From positions 2,852,001 through 2,916,000 of the forward strand of contig NZ_CP094460.1 of assembly GCF_022809715.1 (NCBI RefSeq): a stretch of DNA of 64,000 nt, read 5' to 3'. The translations under genes and the position numbers were made by a program. This document shows positions 15,428 to 26,456 of this stretch, piece after piece. Within the stretch, counting starts at the first letter, position 1; every line of letters begins with the position of its first letter. This DNA is from Burkholderia pyrrocinia. GTDB lineage: Bacteria; Pseudomonadota; Gammaproteobacteria; Burkholderiales; Burkholderiaceae. The notes under the pieces were generated by a model. That model saw nothing but the letters and a program-made list of their open reading frames with translations, searched no databases and had not been told where the DNA came from.

Positions 15428-16510
15428 ATGAAGACCTACCGTATCGCAACGATTCCCGGCGACGGCATCGGCAAGGAAGTGGTGCCGGCCGGCAAGCAGG
15501 TGCTGGAAGCGCTGGCCCGCGGCAGCGACCGCTTCGCGTTCGAGTTCGAGGATTTCGACTGGGGCGCCGATTACTACCGCCTGCATGGCGCGATGATGCC
15601 GGCCGACGGCCTCGACGCGCTGCGCGGCAAGGACGCGATCCTGTTCGGCTCGGCGGGCGACCCCGACGTGCCCGACCACGTGACGCTGTGGGGGCTGCGC
15701 CTGAAGATCTGCCAGGGCTTCGACCAGTACGCGAACGTGCGCCCGACGCGCATCCTGCCCGGCATCGACGCGCCGCTGAAGCGCTGCGGGCCGGACGACC
15801 TGAACTGGGTCATCGTCCGCGAGAACTCCGAAGGCGAATACGCGGGCGTCGGCGGCCGCGTGCACCAGGGCCATCCGATCGAAGCCGCGACCGACGTGTC
15901 GATCCTCACGCGCGCCGGCGTCGAACGCATCATGCGCTTCGCGTTCCGGCTCGCGCAGTCGCGTCCGCGCAAGCTGCTGACCGTGATCACGAAGAGCAAC
16001 GCGCAGCGGCACGCAATGGTGATGTGGGACGAGATCGCGAAGCAGATCGCACAGGAATTCCCCGACGTCACGTGGGACAAGGAGCTCGTCGACGCGGCGA
16101 CCGCGCGCATGGTCAACCGGCCGGCGTCGCTCGACACGATCGTCGCGACCAACCTGCACGCGGACATCCTCAGCGATCTCGCCGCCGCGCTCGCCGGCAG
16201 CCTCGGCATCGCGCCGACCGGCAACATCGATCCCGAACGCCGTTATCCGTCGATGTTCGAGCCGATCCACGGCTCCGCGTTCGACATCATGGGCCAGGGG
16301 CTCGCGAATCCGGTCGGCACGTTCTGGTCGGTCGTGATGCTGCTCGAGCATCTCGGCGAGGCGGAAGCCGCGGCGCGCGTGATGCAGGCGATCGAGGCCG
16401 TGACGGCCGACCCGTCGCTGCATACGCGGGACCTCGGCGGCAGAGCGACGACCGCGCAGGTGACGGCGGCTGTCTGCGAGCGCGTCGCGAACGCGGCGGT
16501 CGTGGCCTGA
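15428..16510 (+). CDS. ttuC: Tartrate / D-malate dehydrogenase (decarboxylating)
   Basis: A 360-residue member of the isocitrate/isopropylmalate dehydrogenase family, NAD- and Mn2+-dependent. Signatures are IATIPGDGIGKEVVP at the N-terminus, the substrate-binding VRENSEGEYAGVGGRVH loop (in the tartrate dehydrogenase subgroup rather than leuB), ITKSNAQRHAMVMW, and the metal-binding TNLHADILSDLAAALAGSLGIAPTGNI. FEPIHGSAFDIMGQGLANPVG completes the family pattern. It oxidises and decarboxylates tartrate or D-malate in the cytoplasm. It diverges from a LysR gene and is followed by an MFS transporter that probably imports the substrate. Confidence 0.93.
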   Translation: MKTYRIATIPGDGIGKEVVPAGKQVLEALARGSDRFAFEFEDFDWGADYYRLHGAMMPADGLDALRGKDAILFGSAGDPDVPDHVTLWGLRLKICQGFDQYANVRPTRILPGIDAPLKRCGPDDLNWVIVRENSEGEYAGVGGRVHQGHPIEAATDVSILTRAGVERIMRFAFRLAQSRPRKLLTVITKSNAQRHAMVMWDEIAKQIAQEFPDVTWDKELVDAATARMVNRPASLDTIVATNLHADILSDLAAALAGSLGIAPTGNIDPERRYPSMFEPIHGSAFDIMGQGLANPVGTFWSVVMLLEHLGEAEAAARVMQAIEAVTADPSLHTRDLGGRATTAQVTAAVCERVANAAVVA

Positions 16511-16693
16511 CGATCGGGGCGGCGCTGCGTATGCGCAGCCGGTAGCCGGCCGCCACCCGTTCGTCATCCTATCGGTTTCTTATGCCCGCGACTCGCGCAT
16601 CCGACGCGAGCCGGGCGCCGGCCCGCGCGCTTCGTCGCGGCGCCGGCGAGTATTCACGGACAGAGCACGGCTCGACCTCGAAGGAGGAGACAC

Positions 16694-18004
16694 ATGCAAG
16701 CGGATCTGGAAACCCGCGTCGCGCGGAAACTGATGTGGCGCATCATTCCGTTCGTGATGCTGCTTTACTTCGTCAGCTTTCTCGATCGCGTCAACGTCGG
16801 CTTTGCCGCGATGACGATGAACAAGGCGATCGGCCTGTCGCCGACCGCGTTCGGGTTCGGCGGCGGCCTGTTCTTCATCGGCTACTTTCTGTTCGAAGTG
16901 CCGTCCAACCTGATCCTCCACCGCGTCGGCGCGCGCATCTGGATCGCGCGCGTGATGATCACGTGGGGCCTCGTGTCGGCGGTGTCCGCGTTCGCTGTCG
17001 GGCCGACCAGCTTCTATGTGTTGCGCTTTCTGCTCGGCGTGGCCGAAGCCGGATTCTTCCCCGGCATCATCCTGTATCTCAGCCTGTGGTTCCCCGCGAA
17101 GCAGCGCGCGGTGGCCGCCGCGTGGTTCATGGCGGCCGCGCCGATCTCGACCGCGATCGGTTCGCCGCTGTCCGGCGCGATCATGCAGATGCCGCCGATG
17201 TTCGGGCTTGCCGACTGGCAGATGCTGTACATCGTCGAAGCGCTGCCGGCGGTCGTGCTCGGCTTCGTCGTGCTGAAGTGCCTGACCGATGCGCCGTCGA
17301 AGGCCGCATGGCTGCGGCAGGACGAGCGCGACTGGCTGATCGCGAAGCTGAAGGCCGAGGCGGATATGCGTCACACGCATGCCGGGCATACGGCCGGCGC
17401 GTGGCAGGCGCTGCGCGACCCGCGCGTGCTGGCGCTCGCGCTGATCTACTTCGGCACGTCGGCGGGGCTGTATACGCTCGGGCTGTGGGCGCCGCTGATG
17501 GTCAAGCAGTTCGGCTTCACCGCATTGCAGACGGGCTTGCTGACCGGCATCCCCAGCATCGCCGCAGTCGTCGCGATGATCGGGTGGGCGCGGCACTCGG
17601 ATCGCACCGGCGAGCGCACGTGGCACGTCGTGATTCCGTGCGTGCTCGCGTGCATCGGCTTCGTGTTCGCGGGGCAGGCGAGCACCGCGCTACTGACCGT
17701 GCTCGCGCTGGTCGTCGTCAACATCGGGATCAGCGCGGCGAAGGCGCCGCTGTGGGCGATGCCGAGCGCGTTCCTGTCGGGCGCCGGTGCGGCCGCGGGG
17801 ATCGCGATGATCAACTCGATCGGCAATCTCGGCGGGTTCGTCGGGCCGTTCGCGATCGGCTGGCTGAAGCATGTGACGGGCGGGTATGCGGCGGGGCTTT
17901 ATGTGGTGGCGGGCACGCTCGCGGTGTCGGCGGTCGTCACGCTGATGCTGAGCCGGAAGGGGGCGCGGGAGCAGGTCGTGGCGGGGGCGCGGCCGCATCA
18001 TTGA
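16694..18004 (+). CDS. MFS transporter, tartrate/anion:cation symporter type
   Basis: A 436-residue membrane protein with 12 predicted helices. The N-terminal signature FVMLLYFVSFLDRVNVGFAAMTMN, then FFIGYFLFEVPSNLILHRVGARIWIARVMITWG, identifies the anion:cation symporter branch that includes tartrate (TtuB), phthalate and 4-hydroxyphenylacetate permeases. AEAGFFPGIILYLSLWFP follows. A strong GGAGGAG ribosome site precedes the ATG. Placement 183 bp after the tartrate/D-malate dehydrogenase gene supports tartrate or malate as substrate. Confidence 0.92.
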   Translation: MQADLETRVARKLMWRIIPFVMLLYFVSFLDRVNVGFAAMTMNKAIGLSPTAFGFGGGLFFIGYFLFEVPSNLILHRVGARIWIARVMITWGLVSAVSAFAVGPTSFYVLRFLLGVAEAGFFPGIILYLSLWFPAKQRAVAAAWFMAAAPISTAIGSPLSGAIMQMPPMFGLADWQMLYIVEALPAVVLGFVVLKCLTDAPSKAAWLRQDERDWLIAKLKAEADMRHTHAGHTAGAWQALRDPRVLALALIYFGTSAGLYTLGLWAPLMVKQFGFTALQTGLLTGIPSIAAVVAMIGWARHSDRTGERTWHVVIPCVLACIGFVFAGQASTALLTVLALVVVNIGISAAKAPLWAMPSAFLSGAGAAAGIAMINSIGNLGGFVGPFAIGWLKHVTGGYAAGLYVVAGTLAVSAVVTLMLSRKGAREQVVAGARPHH

Positions 18005-18095
18005 AGGCGGCGCGCGTCCGCGAACATGCATCCGGACGCGCAGGCTGCGCGGTCACGACGGTGAGCGCGCGCGGATTCGCCGGCCGGGGCATTGC

Positions 18096-18392
18096 TTACG
18101 CATGGAACCAGAACCACAAGCCCGGAATGCAGAGCAGAAGGTGCAGCGGGATCGCGACACGGAATGATGCTCGTGGAGGTTGGTCAGGTTTTGGCGCGTC
18201 GGCCGCGAGGCAACCGATGCCGACGGCAAGCGCCAGGACGGAGACGGCGGCCATGCTCCGCAGGCCGAAGCCGAGAACGCCGACGCCTGCGTAGGGATCG
18301 GTCATCGAGCTGGCGTAGCCGTAGCACATCACCATCGCAATGATTTCAATGACCGCGATCCACGCGATGATAGAGCCGCATCGTGTCGTCAT
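18096..18392 (-). CDS. Small membrane protein, unknown
   Basis: A 98-residue protein with three predicted transmembrane segments: IIAWIAVIEIIAMVMCYGYA, SMAAVSVLALAVGIGCLAA and the C-terminal IPLHLLLCIPGLWFWFHA. A short cytoplasmic or periplasmic linker holds the rest. The start at 18392 (MTTRCGS) is chosen because the upstream extension of the frame looks non-coding. No family recognised; it follows the P-loop kinase gene on the same strand by about 100 bp. Confidence 0.7.
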   Translation of the reverse strand: MTTRCGSIIAWIAVIEIIAMVMCYGYASSMTDPYAGVGVLGFGLRSMAAVSVLALAVGIGCLAADAPKPDQPPRASFRVAIPLHLLLCIPGLWFWFHA

Positions 18393-18489
18393 GTTGTCTC
18401 CGGTGTCGTTCCCGGTTGGCGAAAAATCCCGAGGATACACGGGACTGCGGTGAGGTTCTTCGCGACGGTGCATGGCCGAAGCGGCCGCG

Positions 18490-18987
18490 TCAATGTGCGG
18501 GAAGCGCCGCGCGGCGTGTGATCTCCGTCGCACACGCATCGGCCGACGCGTTCGACGTATCGATCACGCAATCGCTGAACGCGCGCGCCGCATACCCTTC
18601 GCGATACATCTCGGCGATACGCTGCCGCTCCCAATCCGTCAGTGCGCGCGTGCCGCGATTCGAAGCCGCGACCGCTTCGGGCGGCGCGAGCGTCACGACG
18701 AACAGGCGCGCAGCGCGTGCGTCGCAGGCGGCGCGCAGCCGTTCGAATTCCGCGTCGCCGATCGGATAGGCGATCACCAGATGGCGTTCGCACGCCTGCG
18801 TGATTTGCGTGACGAGACGCTCCAGCGCGATCGCCCACTGAACGTCGAACGGTGCGTCTTCGGGCGCATCGTGATCGTCGCCGTCGATGAAGCGCGCATC
18901 GGGCAGCGTGCGCGCGAGTGCGCGGCCGATCGTCGTCTTGCCGCTGTTGATCGGCCCGTTCAGGTGGATGACGGTGAGGGCAGTCAT
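18490..18987 (-). CDS. P-loop kinase-like protein
   Basis: A 165-residue protein with a Walker A motif GPINSGKTT at residues 11-19, in the layout of shikimate/gluconate-kinase and AAA_33-type small-molecule kinases: beta strand VIHLN, P loop, then FIDGDDHDAPEDAP as the likely substrate/Walker B region, and a lid region with Arg residues (NRGTRALTDWERQRIAEMYREGYAAR). It probably phosphorylates a small molecule. The substrate is unknown. No strong ribosome-binding site is visible, but the signature at the N-terminus fixes the start near 18987. Confidence 0.82.
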   Translation of the reverse strand: MTALTVIHLNGPINSGKTTIGRALARTLPDARFIDGDDHDAPEDAPFDVQWAIALERLVTQITQACERHLVIAYPIGDAEFERLRAACDARAARLFVVTLAPPEAVAASNRGTRALTDWERQRIAEMYREGYAARAFSDCVIDTSNASADACATEITRRAALPAH

Positions 18988-19117
18988 AAGGAAAGGCGGA
19001 AGTCGAACGACTCGCAGCTTGCCATGATCGGTGCGGCGTTGCAGTGCCGTTTGCGCGAGGCGCAGCGTCGAGCGATTGCGGAGGGAAAGCGAAAAAGCGG
19101 GGAGAGGCGGAAGGAGC

Positions 19118-19157
19118 GGCAGGCTGCGTGCGTGATGATCGGTACACGCAGCCTGCC
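19118..19157 (-). terminator. Terminator-like hairpin after argG
   Basis: Perfect 13-bp arms GGCAGGCTGCGTG (19118-19130) and CACGCAGCCTGCC (19145-19157), 48 bp past the argG stop on the minus strand. The following sequence has only a weak pyrimidine tract. Confidence 0.55.
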
Positions 19158-19204
19158 CGGCCGTGCCGCATTCAGCGATGCGGCACGGCGTCGAACGAAG
19201 CGAC

Positions 19205-20868
<1,664 letters not shown>

Positions 20869-21939
20869 TCAGATATTCCACGACTGCGCGGTGTCGAGCA
20901 GCTTCTCGCGCAATTGATCGACTTCGCCGGCCAGCTTGGCCGTGATCGACACGTAGCCGGACAACTGCGGCGGCGGCGCGTCGTGCGGCGGGTCGGCCGG
21001 CCGGCGGCGCGGCGCGAGCCGGCTCGGCTTGCCGAACTTGAGCGCGCGGCTCGCGCCGACCAGAGTGTCGCGGATGCGCCGGTTCACGGCCTTCATCCCG
21101 ACGCGCAGGTATTCGCGGGCCGCCAGGTCGTCGCGGGCCGGCACCGCGCTCGACAGGATCTCCAGATAGCCGATGCACAGGCGCAGGCTGCGCTGGATCG
21201 CCTCGAGCTGCGTCATCGACGTCTCGCATTCCTTCGACACCGACGGCATCAGCGAACGCAGCTGCACGAGCAGCGCGCTCAGCGCGGCCATTTCCTTCAG
21301 GTGCGTGTCGTCGCCGACCTGGCGGTCGCCGGCGACCCGCGCATGCACGGCCGCGCACGCGCGCAGCGCGTCGGCGAGCTTGTAGCGCCACGAGTAGGTT
21401 GCATAGAGCGGCAGCGCGAACGAGAACGCCAGCGCGATCGCGATGCCGATCAGCACGTTCACCGCGCGCCACAGGCCGTCGACGATCTCGTTGTCGCCGT
21501 GCCCGGCGACGATCACCATCGTGATCGCCGACAGCAGCGCGATATAGCCGGCCTTGCCGATCGCGTGATACGCGCAGATGCCGCAGGCAACCGACATCAG
21601 CAGGTAGATCGCGATCGGTGCGTGCGCGGCGGAATACAGCAGGATCAGCCCGAGCCCCGCGAGCGCGCCGATCGACGTGCCGAGCGCGCGTTCGGCCGCC
21701 TTCTTGCGGATGTTGCCGTGATGCTGCAGCCCGCCGACGACGATCAGCACGGTGATCGTCGACCATTCGCCGTGCGGCACGCGCAGGCCGGTGGACAGGG
21801 CGATCGACACGAGAATCGCGAGCGCGACGCGCGCTGCATGGATCAGCTTCGCGTGCCGGTAGCGGCGGTACGGATCGAGCAGCGGACGGAGCGCGTGGCG
21901 CAGGAGTGGCGGCAGCCGGGTAGGGAGCGAGGCGGTCAT
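20869..21939 (-). CDS. FUSC-type inner-membrane protein
   Basis: A 356-residue protein with one block of about five or six transmembrane helices (residues about 30-185), containing WSTITVLIVVGGLQHHGNIRKKAAERALGTSIGALAGLGLIL, the FUSC/aromatic-acid exporter signature also found in AaeB-like and YccS-like proteins. The C-terminal half is soluble and helical. It is about half the size of AaeB (one membrane block instead of two), so it would have to dimerise to form a pore. Likely an efflux component for aromatic or weak acids, but no partner membrane-fusion gene is adjacent. Confidence 0.85.
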   Translation of the reverse strand: MTASLPTRLPPLLRHALRPLLDPYRRYRHAKLIHAARVALAILVSIALSTGLRVPHGEWSTITVLIVVGGLQHHGNIRKKAAERALGTSIGALAGLGLILLYSAAHAPIAIYLLMSVACGICAYHAIGKAGYIALLSAITMVIVAGHGDNEIVDGLWRAVNVLIGIAIALAFSFALPLYATYSWRYKLADALRACAAVHARVAGDRQVGDDTHLKEMAALSALLVQLRSLMPSVSKECETSMTQLEAIQRSLRLCIGYLEILSSAVPARDDLAAREYLRVGMKAVNRRIRDTLVGASRALKFGKPSRLAPRRRPADPPHDAPPPQLSGYVSITAKLAGEVDQLREKLLDTAQSWNI

Positions 21940-22094
21940 GACGGAGCTGGAGTGGCCGGAACGCGCACGGCGGCTTGCGCGGGGCGGCGCCGCGCCGCAT
22001 GCGCAGCAGACGTAACGCTAGCCGAACGCGCGCGGGCTGTCCACGGCGCGGCTGTCCGGGGTGGCCGGCTGCCGCATCGTGTCGCGACGACACG

Positions 22095-23642
22095 TCACGC
22101 CATGTCACGCCATGCGTCGGCCGTGCTCGGCTGCGCGTCCGACACGCGGTTGCGTCCGCCGGACTTCGCGCGGTACAGCGCCTCGTCGGCGCGCCGCAGC
22201 AGCGTTGCGGCATTCGTGCGGCCGTCGGCGGCGGTTGCCGTGCCGATGCTGGCCGTGACGCGCCCGTACGGGCTCTTCACGTGCTCGATGCCGAGCTCCG
22301 CGATCGCGTGCCGGATGCCTTCGGCAACGGTCGCCGCGCCTTGCGCGTCGGTGTCGGGCAGCGTGACGACGAATTCCTCGCCGCCGTAGCGCGCGACGTG
22401 GTCGCCTTCGCGGCGCAGGCAGCGCGACGCGGATTGCGCGACGCGGCGCAGCACGTCGTCGCCGGCCGGGTGGCCGTAATAGTCGTTGAACGCCTTGAAG
22501 TGATCGACGTCGACGAACAGCACGGACAGCGGGCGGCCGCTGCGCGCCGCACGCTGCGCCTCTTTCGCGAGCACCGTGTCGAACGTGCCGCGGTTGTCGA
22601 GGCCCGTCAGCGAATCGGTGTGCGCGAGCCGGTACAGCTTCGATTCGGCGATCTGCCGGCGTCCCAGTTCGCGCGACAGCGCCAGCGAGCCCCACGCGAT
22701 GAACCCGGTGAACAGGCACATCAGCACGACGGTCCAGATCGCGCGGTGGTGCCACGGCGCGTAGACGTCGATCTCGGCCGGCGCGACGTCGACGATCAGC
22801 GGCAGGCCGGGCAGATGCTTGTAAACATAGATGCGCCGCACGCCGTCGATGCTGCCGATGCCCGACAGCACGCCTTCGCGGCGGCGCAGCGCCTCGATGA
22901 ACAGCTGCGAATTACGCAGGTCGAGGCCGACCACGCGCGCGTCGTAAGGCAGGCGGCTCACGAGCATGCCGTTGAGCTCGGCGATTGCCGCGCTGCCGTG
23001 CTTGCCGACCGCGAGGCCGTCGAGCAGCGCGCGGAAGTAGTCGATGCTGAGCGTGCCGACGACGACGCCGCCGAACGTGCCGTCGGACAGCGTGATCCGG
23101 CGGCTGAGCGCGATCGTCAGCGCGCCGCCGCGCAGCCGGGACGCGTAGGGGCGGCTGATATAGAGGCCCTGCGCGAGCCCGTTGCGGTGCACGGTGAAAT
23201 AGTCGCGGTCCGCATAGTTGCCTTGCCGCGCGGGCGACACGCTCGAATCGATCACGATATTGCCGTGCGCATCCATCACGAAAAGCGACCCGAGATACGC
23301 ACCGGTGGCGGCGCGGTCGAACAGCAGCCGGTGGCGCTGGCGCGGCGGCAATGTCATCAGTTCCGGATCGGCTACGCCGTCGACGACGTTTTGCAGCGAC
23401 AAATCGTAGAGTTCGATATTGCGCGCGATATCGCGTTCGATCAGCAGCATCAGGTTGCGCGCATTTTCGACCGCGTGCTCATACGCGTCGCGTCGCGCCT
23501 CGATTAAAAGCGACGTCGAAAGTCCCCAACTGAACATCAGCAGGACGATGCCCGCGACGAGTACGCCGCGGGGCGACAGAATGCGTGCCACGATCGACGC
23601 GGTATGGCGGCGCAGCGTGGCGGGCAGCGGGAGTGACTTCAT
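22095..23642 (-). CDS. Membrane-bound diguanylate cyclase
   Basis: A 515-residue protein: a transmembrane helix near residues 28-48, a periplasmic double-Cache-like sensor of about 250 residues (including FVMDAHGNIVIDSS and NYADRDYFTVHR), a second helix near 310-330, then a GGDEF domain. The active site is YGGEEF (GGEEF at residues 420-424), a functional variant. The inhibitory I-site RxxD is present as REGD (411-414), five residues upstream, so product feedback is expected. It makes cyclic di-GMP from GTP in response to a periplasmic ligand. It diverges from the lysP-like permease gene. Confidence 0.95.
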   Translation of the reverse strand: MKSLPLPATLRRHTASIVARILSPRGVLVAGIVLLMFSWGLSTSLLIEARRDAYEHAVENARNLMLLIERDIARNIELYDLSLQNVVDGVADPELMTLPPRQRHRLLFDRAATGAYLGSLFVMDAHGNIVIDSSVSPARQGNYADRDYFTVHRNGLAQGLYISRPYASRLRGGALTIALSRRITLSDGTFGGVVVGTLSIDYFRALLDGLAVGKHGSAAIAELNGMLVSRLPYDARVVGLDLRNSQLFIEALRRREGVLSGIGSIDGVRRIYVYKHLPGLPLIVDVAPAEIDVYAPWHHRAIWTVVLMCLFTGFIAWGSLALSRELGRRQIAESKLYRLAHTDSLTGLDNRGTFDTVLAKEAQRAARSGRPLSVLFVDVDHFKAFNDYYGHPAGDDVLRRVAQSASRCLRREGDHVARYGGEEFVVTLPDTDAQGAATVAEGIRHAIAELGIEHVKSPYGRVTASIGTATAADGRTNAATLLRRADEALYRAKSGGRNRVSDAQPSTADAWRDMA

Positions 23643-24228
23643 CCTCGGGGGCGACGGGCGGCGGATACTCGCGTTGCGACGGTTCCGCGCGCTGATTATT
23701 TCGAATTAACCCGCATTATCTCGCGAATTCCTGCAATTCGTGTGCGCATGCAAAACATGCATGCGGAAACAGCAATTCGAAACGATTACGCATCATTACC
23801 GCATAGCGCGCGGGTGATTTGATTTGAATCAATTATCAGTATCGGTCGTTTTGTCTGATTAATGGTGCGATGACCGGTCGATTTTTCGTATCGGCGCGGT
23901 ATTTGGCGGATCGAGACAGGATTACCCGTTTACCGGTCGGAATGAAAAGCCGAATAACCCCGGGATACCCATGGTTTTGGCGCCGGCAGGCGGCTGCGGT
24001 TGCGCCGGTGCGGCCAACTCCTTGATTCTGCGAAATCTCTGCGGCCGCGGCGGGCGTGTGCGCCTGAGCTCCCCCCATGGCGAATCAGGTAGAATCCGCG
24101 CTTCGCCGCAGGCGCCCGCCGCGCAACGCGTATCGGGGCCGCATCGAATGCATCGCAGGACGCGTACCGCGCTCCGATTCCGCATGCGCCGGCTACGGAT
24201 GCCGGCCCGCTCAACGTTCGTCTCGTTT
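23643..24228. other. AT-rich divergent regulatory region
   Basis: This 586-bp gap between a diguanylate cyclase gene and lysP is clearly richer in A and T than its surroundings from about 23700 to 23950. It contains inverted repeats CGCATGCA-AAACA-TGCATGCG (23745-23765) and TTGATT-TG-AATCAA (23819-23832), both suitable as protein-binding sites. I see no gene or lysine riboswitch-like fold. Confidence 0.5.
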
Positions 24229-25764
24229 ATGTCCGCAATTCCGAAATCCGACCAACCCGGTTCGTCCGCGAACCCACCCAAGCTTCATCGCGCGCTGAAG
24301 GCGCGCCACCTGACGATGATCGCCATCGGCGGCTCGATCGGCACGGGCCTGTTCGTCGCGTCCGGCGCATCGATCTCGCAGGCCGGCCCCGGCGGCGCGA
24401 TGCTCGCGTACATGCTGATCGGCCTGATGGTGTACTTCCTGATGACGAGCCTCGGCGAGATGGCCGCGTTCATGCCCGTGTCGGGTTCGTTCGCGACCTA
24501 CGGCGCGAAATACGTGGACGAAGGCTTCGGCTTCGCGCTCGGCTGGAACTACTGGTACAACTGGGCCGTGACGATCGCGGTGGAGCTCGTCGCCGCGCAG
24601 CTCGTGATGCACTACTGGTTTCCGGACGTGCCGGGCGTATGGTGGAGCGCGGCCTTCCTCGCCGTGATGTTCCTGCTCAACGCGCTCACCGTGCGCGGGT
24701 TCGGTGAGGCCGAATACTGGTTCGCGCTGATCAAGGTCGTCACCGTGGTCGCGTTCATCGGCGTCGGCCTGCTGATGATCTTCGGCATTCTGAAAGGCGC
24801 GCCGAGCAACGGCTGGGGCAACCTGACGATTGGCGACGCGCCGTTCGCGGGCGGCCTGCCGGCGCTGATGGGCGTCGCGATGATCGCGGGCTTCTCGTTC
24901 CAGGGCACCGAGCTGATCGGCGTCGCGGCCGGCGAATCGGAGCACCCGCGCACGACGATCCCGCGCGCGGTGCGCCAGGTGTTCTGGCGGATCCTGCTGT
25001 TCTACGTGTTCGCGATCTTCGTGATCGGCGTGCTGATCCCGTACACCGACCCGAACCTGCTGAAGACGGACGTGACCGACATCGGCGTGAGCCCGTTTAC
25101 GCTGGTGTTCCGCCACGCGGGCCTCGCATTCGCGGCCGGCGTGATGAACGCGGTGATCCTGACCGCCGTGCTGTCGGCCGGCAATTCGGGCATGTACGCG
25201 TCGACGCGGATGCTCTACAACCTCGCGACCGAAGGCCGCGCGCCGAAGCTGTTCGCGAAGCTGTCGCCGGGCGGCGTGCCGCGCAATGCGCTGTACGCGA
25301 CGACCGCCGTCGGCGCGCTGTGCTTCTTCACGTCGCTGTACGGCGACAAGACGGTGTACCTGTGGCTGCTGAACACGTCGGGGATGACGGGCTTCATCGC
25401 CTGGCTCGGCATCGCGGTCAGCCATTACCGGTTCCGCAAGGGCTACGTCAAGCAGGGTTATTCTCTCGACCAGTTGCCGTACCAGTCGAAGTGGTTCCCG
25501 TTCGGCCCGCTGTTCGCGTTCGTGCTGTGCCTCGTGATCGCGCTCGGGCAGGACTATCAGGCGTTCCTCGCGAACAAGATCGACTGGGCCGGTGTGACCG
25601 CGACCTATATCGGTATTCCGCTGTTCGTCGTCGTGTGGCTCGGTTTCCGGCTCCTGAACAAGAGCCGCTTCGTGCGCTACGAAGACATGGAGATCGCGCC
25701 GTGGATCGCCGCGAGCCGCGGCGCGCAGCCGCAGCCGGTGGCGAATCGCGAAACCGCGGGCTGA
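24229..25764 (+). CDS. lysP: Lysine-specific permease (APC family)
   Basis: A 511-residue amino-acid permease with 12 predicted helices. The sequence follows E. coli LysP closely in key stretches: HLTMIAIGGSIGTGLFVASG in helix 1, FGFALGWNYWYNWAVTIAVELVAAQLV, then NALTVRGFGEAEYWFALIKV and FSFQGTELIGVAAGESE. It imports lysine with protons across the inner membrane. The ATG at 24229 gives the right N-terminal length; the frame is open further up but that part is not permease-like. A strong terminator follows at 25801. Confidence 0.92.
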   Translation: MSAIPKSDQPGSSANPPKLHRALKARHLTMIAIGGSIGTGLFVASGASISQAGPGGAMLAYMLIGLMVYFLMTSLGEMAAFMPVSGSFATYGAKYVDEGFGFALGWNYWYNWAVTIAVELVAAQLVMHYWFPDVPGVWWSAAFLAVMFLLNALTVRGFGEAEYWFALIKVVTVVAFIGVGLLMIFGILKGAPSNGWGNLTIGDAPFAGGLPALMGVAMIAGFSFQGTELIGVAAGESEHPRTTIPRAVRQVFWRILLFYVFAIFVIGVLIPYTDPNLLKTDVTDIGVSPFTLVFRHAGLAFAAGVMNAVILTAVLSAGNSGMYASTRMLYNLATEGRAPKLFAKLSPGGVPRNALYATTAVGALCFFTSLYGDKTVYLWLLNTSGMTGFIAWLGIAVSHYRFRKGYVKQGYSLDQLPYQSKWFPFGPLFAFVLCLVIALGQDYQAFLANKIDWAGVTATYIGIPLFVVVWLGFRLLNKSRFVRYEDMEIAPWIAASRGAQPQPVANRETAG

Positions 25765-25800
25765 CGCGCGTGCGGCAGGCGGCCGCGCGACGTGCGATGA

Positions 25801-25831
25801 AACGGGAAGCCTTGCGCTTCCCGTTTTTTTT
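25801..25831 (+). terminator. Rho-independent terminator of lysP
   Basis: Stem AACGGGAAGC/GCTTCCCGTT with loop CTTGC and a run of eight T residues. The first half of the stem recurs in the terminator at 26317. Confidence 0.93.
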
Positions 25832-26026
25832 GCCCGGCTTTTGCCTGCACGGGGTCAAAGCCGGTTATATTGCCCGACCCTACCGGGCCACGGCCCGGCC
25901 GGCGCGACACGCGCAGCGCGGATCGGCATCCGGCGCGCATGGCGCGCGGCGGCCGGCGGCGCCCGGCGTTTTCATCGTTCCATCCGGGCCGGCACGGCCC
26001 GCGGAGCGCGCAACCCAGAGGAATCC

Positions 26027-26272
26027 ATGAGCGCATCACCCGCCGAGCGGAAGGCCGGACCCGTTTCCATCGTGCGAATCGAAGCCGCGATCAACGCGTG
26101 GCGCGAAGTGTACCCGCCGGCACCGGACGGCGAGGACGGCTACGCGCTCGACGCCGGCAGCAATTGCCTCGCCGAGCTGTACGGCACGATGATCTGCTAT
26201 CGGCTGCCGGACGTGCCGCTCGACTCGCTGAGTAACGAGCAGCGCGACGCGCTCTACGCGACCGAGGTGTGA
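26027..26272 (+). CDS. DUF3717 protein
   Basis: An 81-residue soluble protein with the DUF3717 pattern found in Burkholderia and relatives: VRIEAAINAWREVYP, an acidic linker, CLAELYGTMICYRLPDVPLDSLSNEQRDAL. The length fits the family. The start is fixed by AGAGGA before the ATG. It is a self-contained unit between two strong terminators that share a stem sequence, so it must have its own promoter in the 195-bp gap after 25831. The function of the family is unknown. Confidence 0.85.
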   Translation: MSASPAERKAGPVSIVRIEAAINAWREVYPPAPDGEDGYALDAGSNCLAELYGTMICYRLPDVPLDSLSNEQRDALYATEV

Positions 26273-26316
26273 CGGGCGGTCGCGACGCTGCCGCGACACG
26301 GCCGGCGTCGATCGGG

Positions 26317-26345
26317 AAACGGGAAGCCTTCAGGCTTCCCGTTTT
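26317..26345 (+). terminator. Rho-independent terminator of the DUF3717 gene
   Basis: Stem AAACGGGAAGCC/GGCTTCCCGTTT with a TTCA loop and TTTT, 44 bp past the stop codon. Confidence 0.85.
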
Positions 26346-26456
26346 GCATTGGGCGGCGCGCGGCCGTGTGCGTGGCGGTTTGCGCCGCCTGCGGTATCGT
26401 GACGACATCGTCCGGCCGTGGTTTGACGTCGGGGCGCTGTCCGGGAGGCATCGAAA

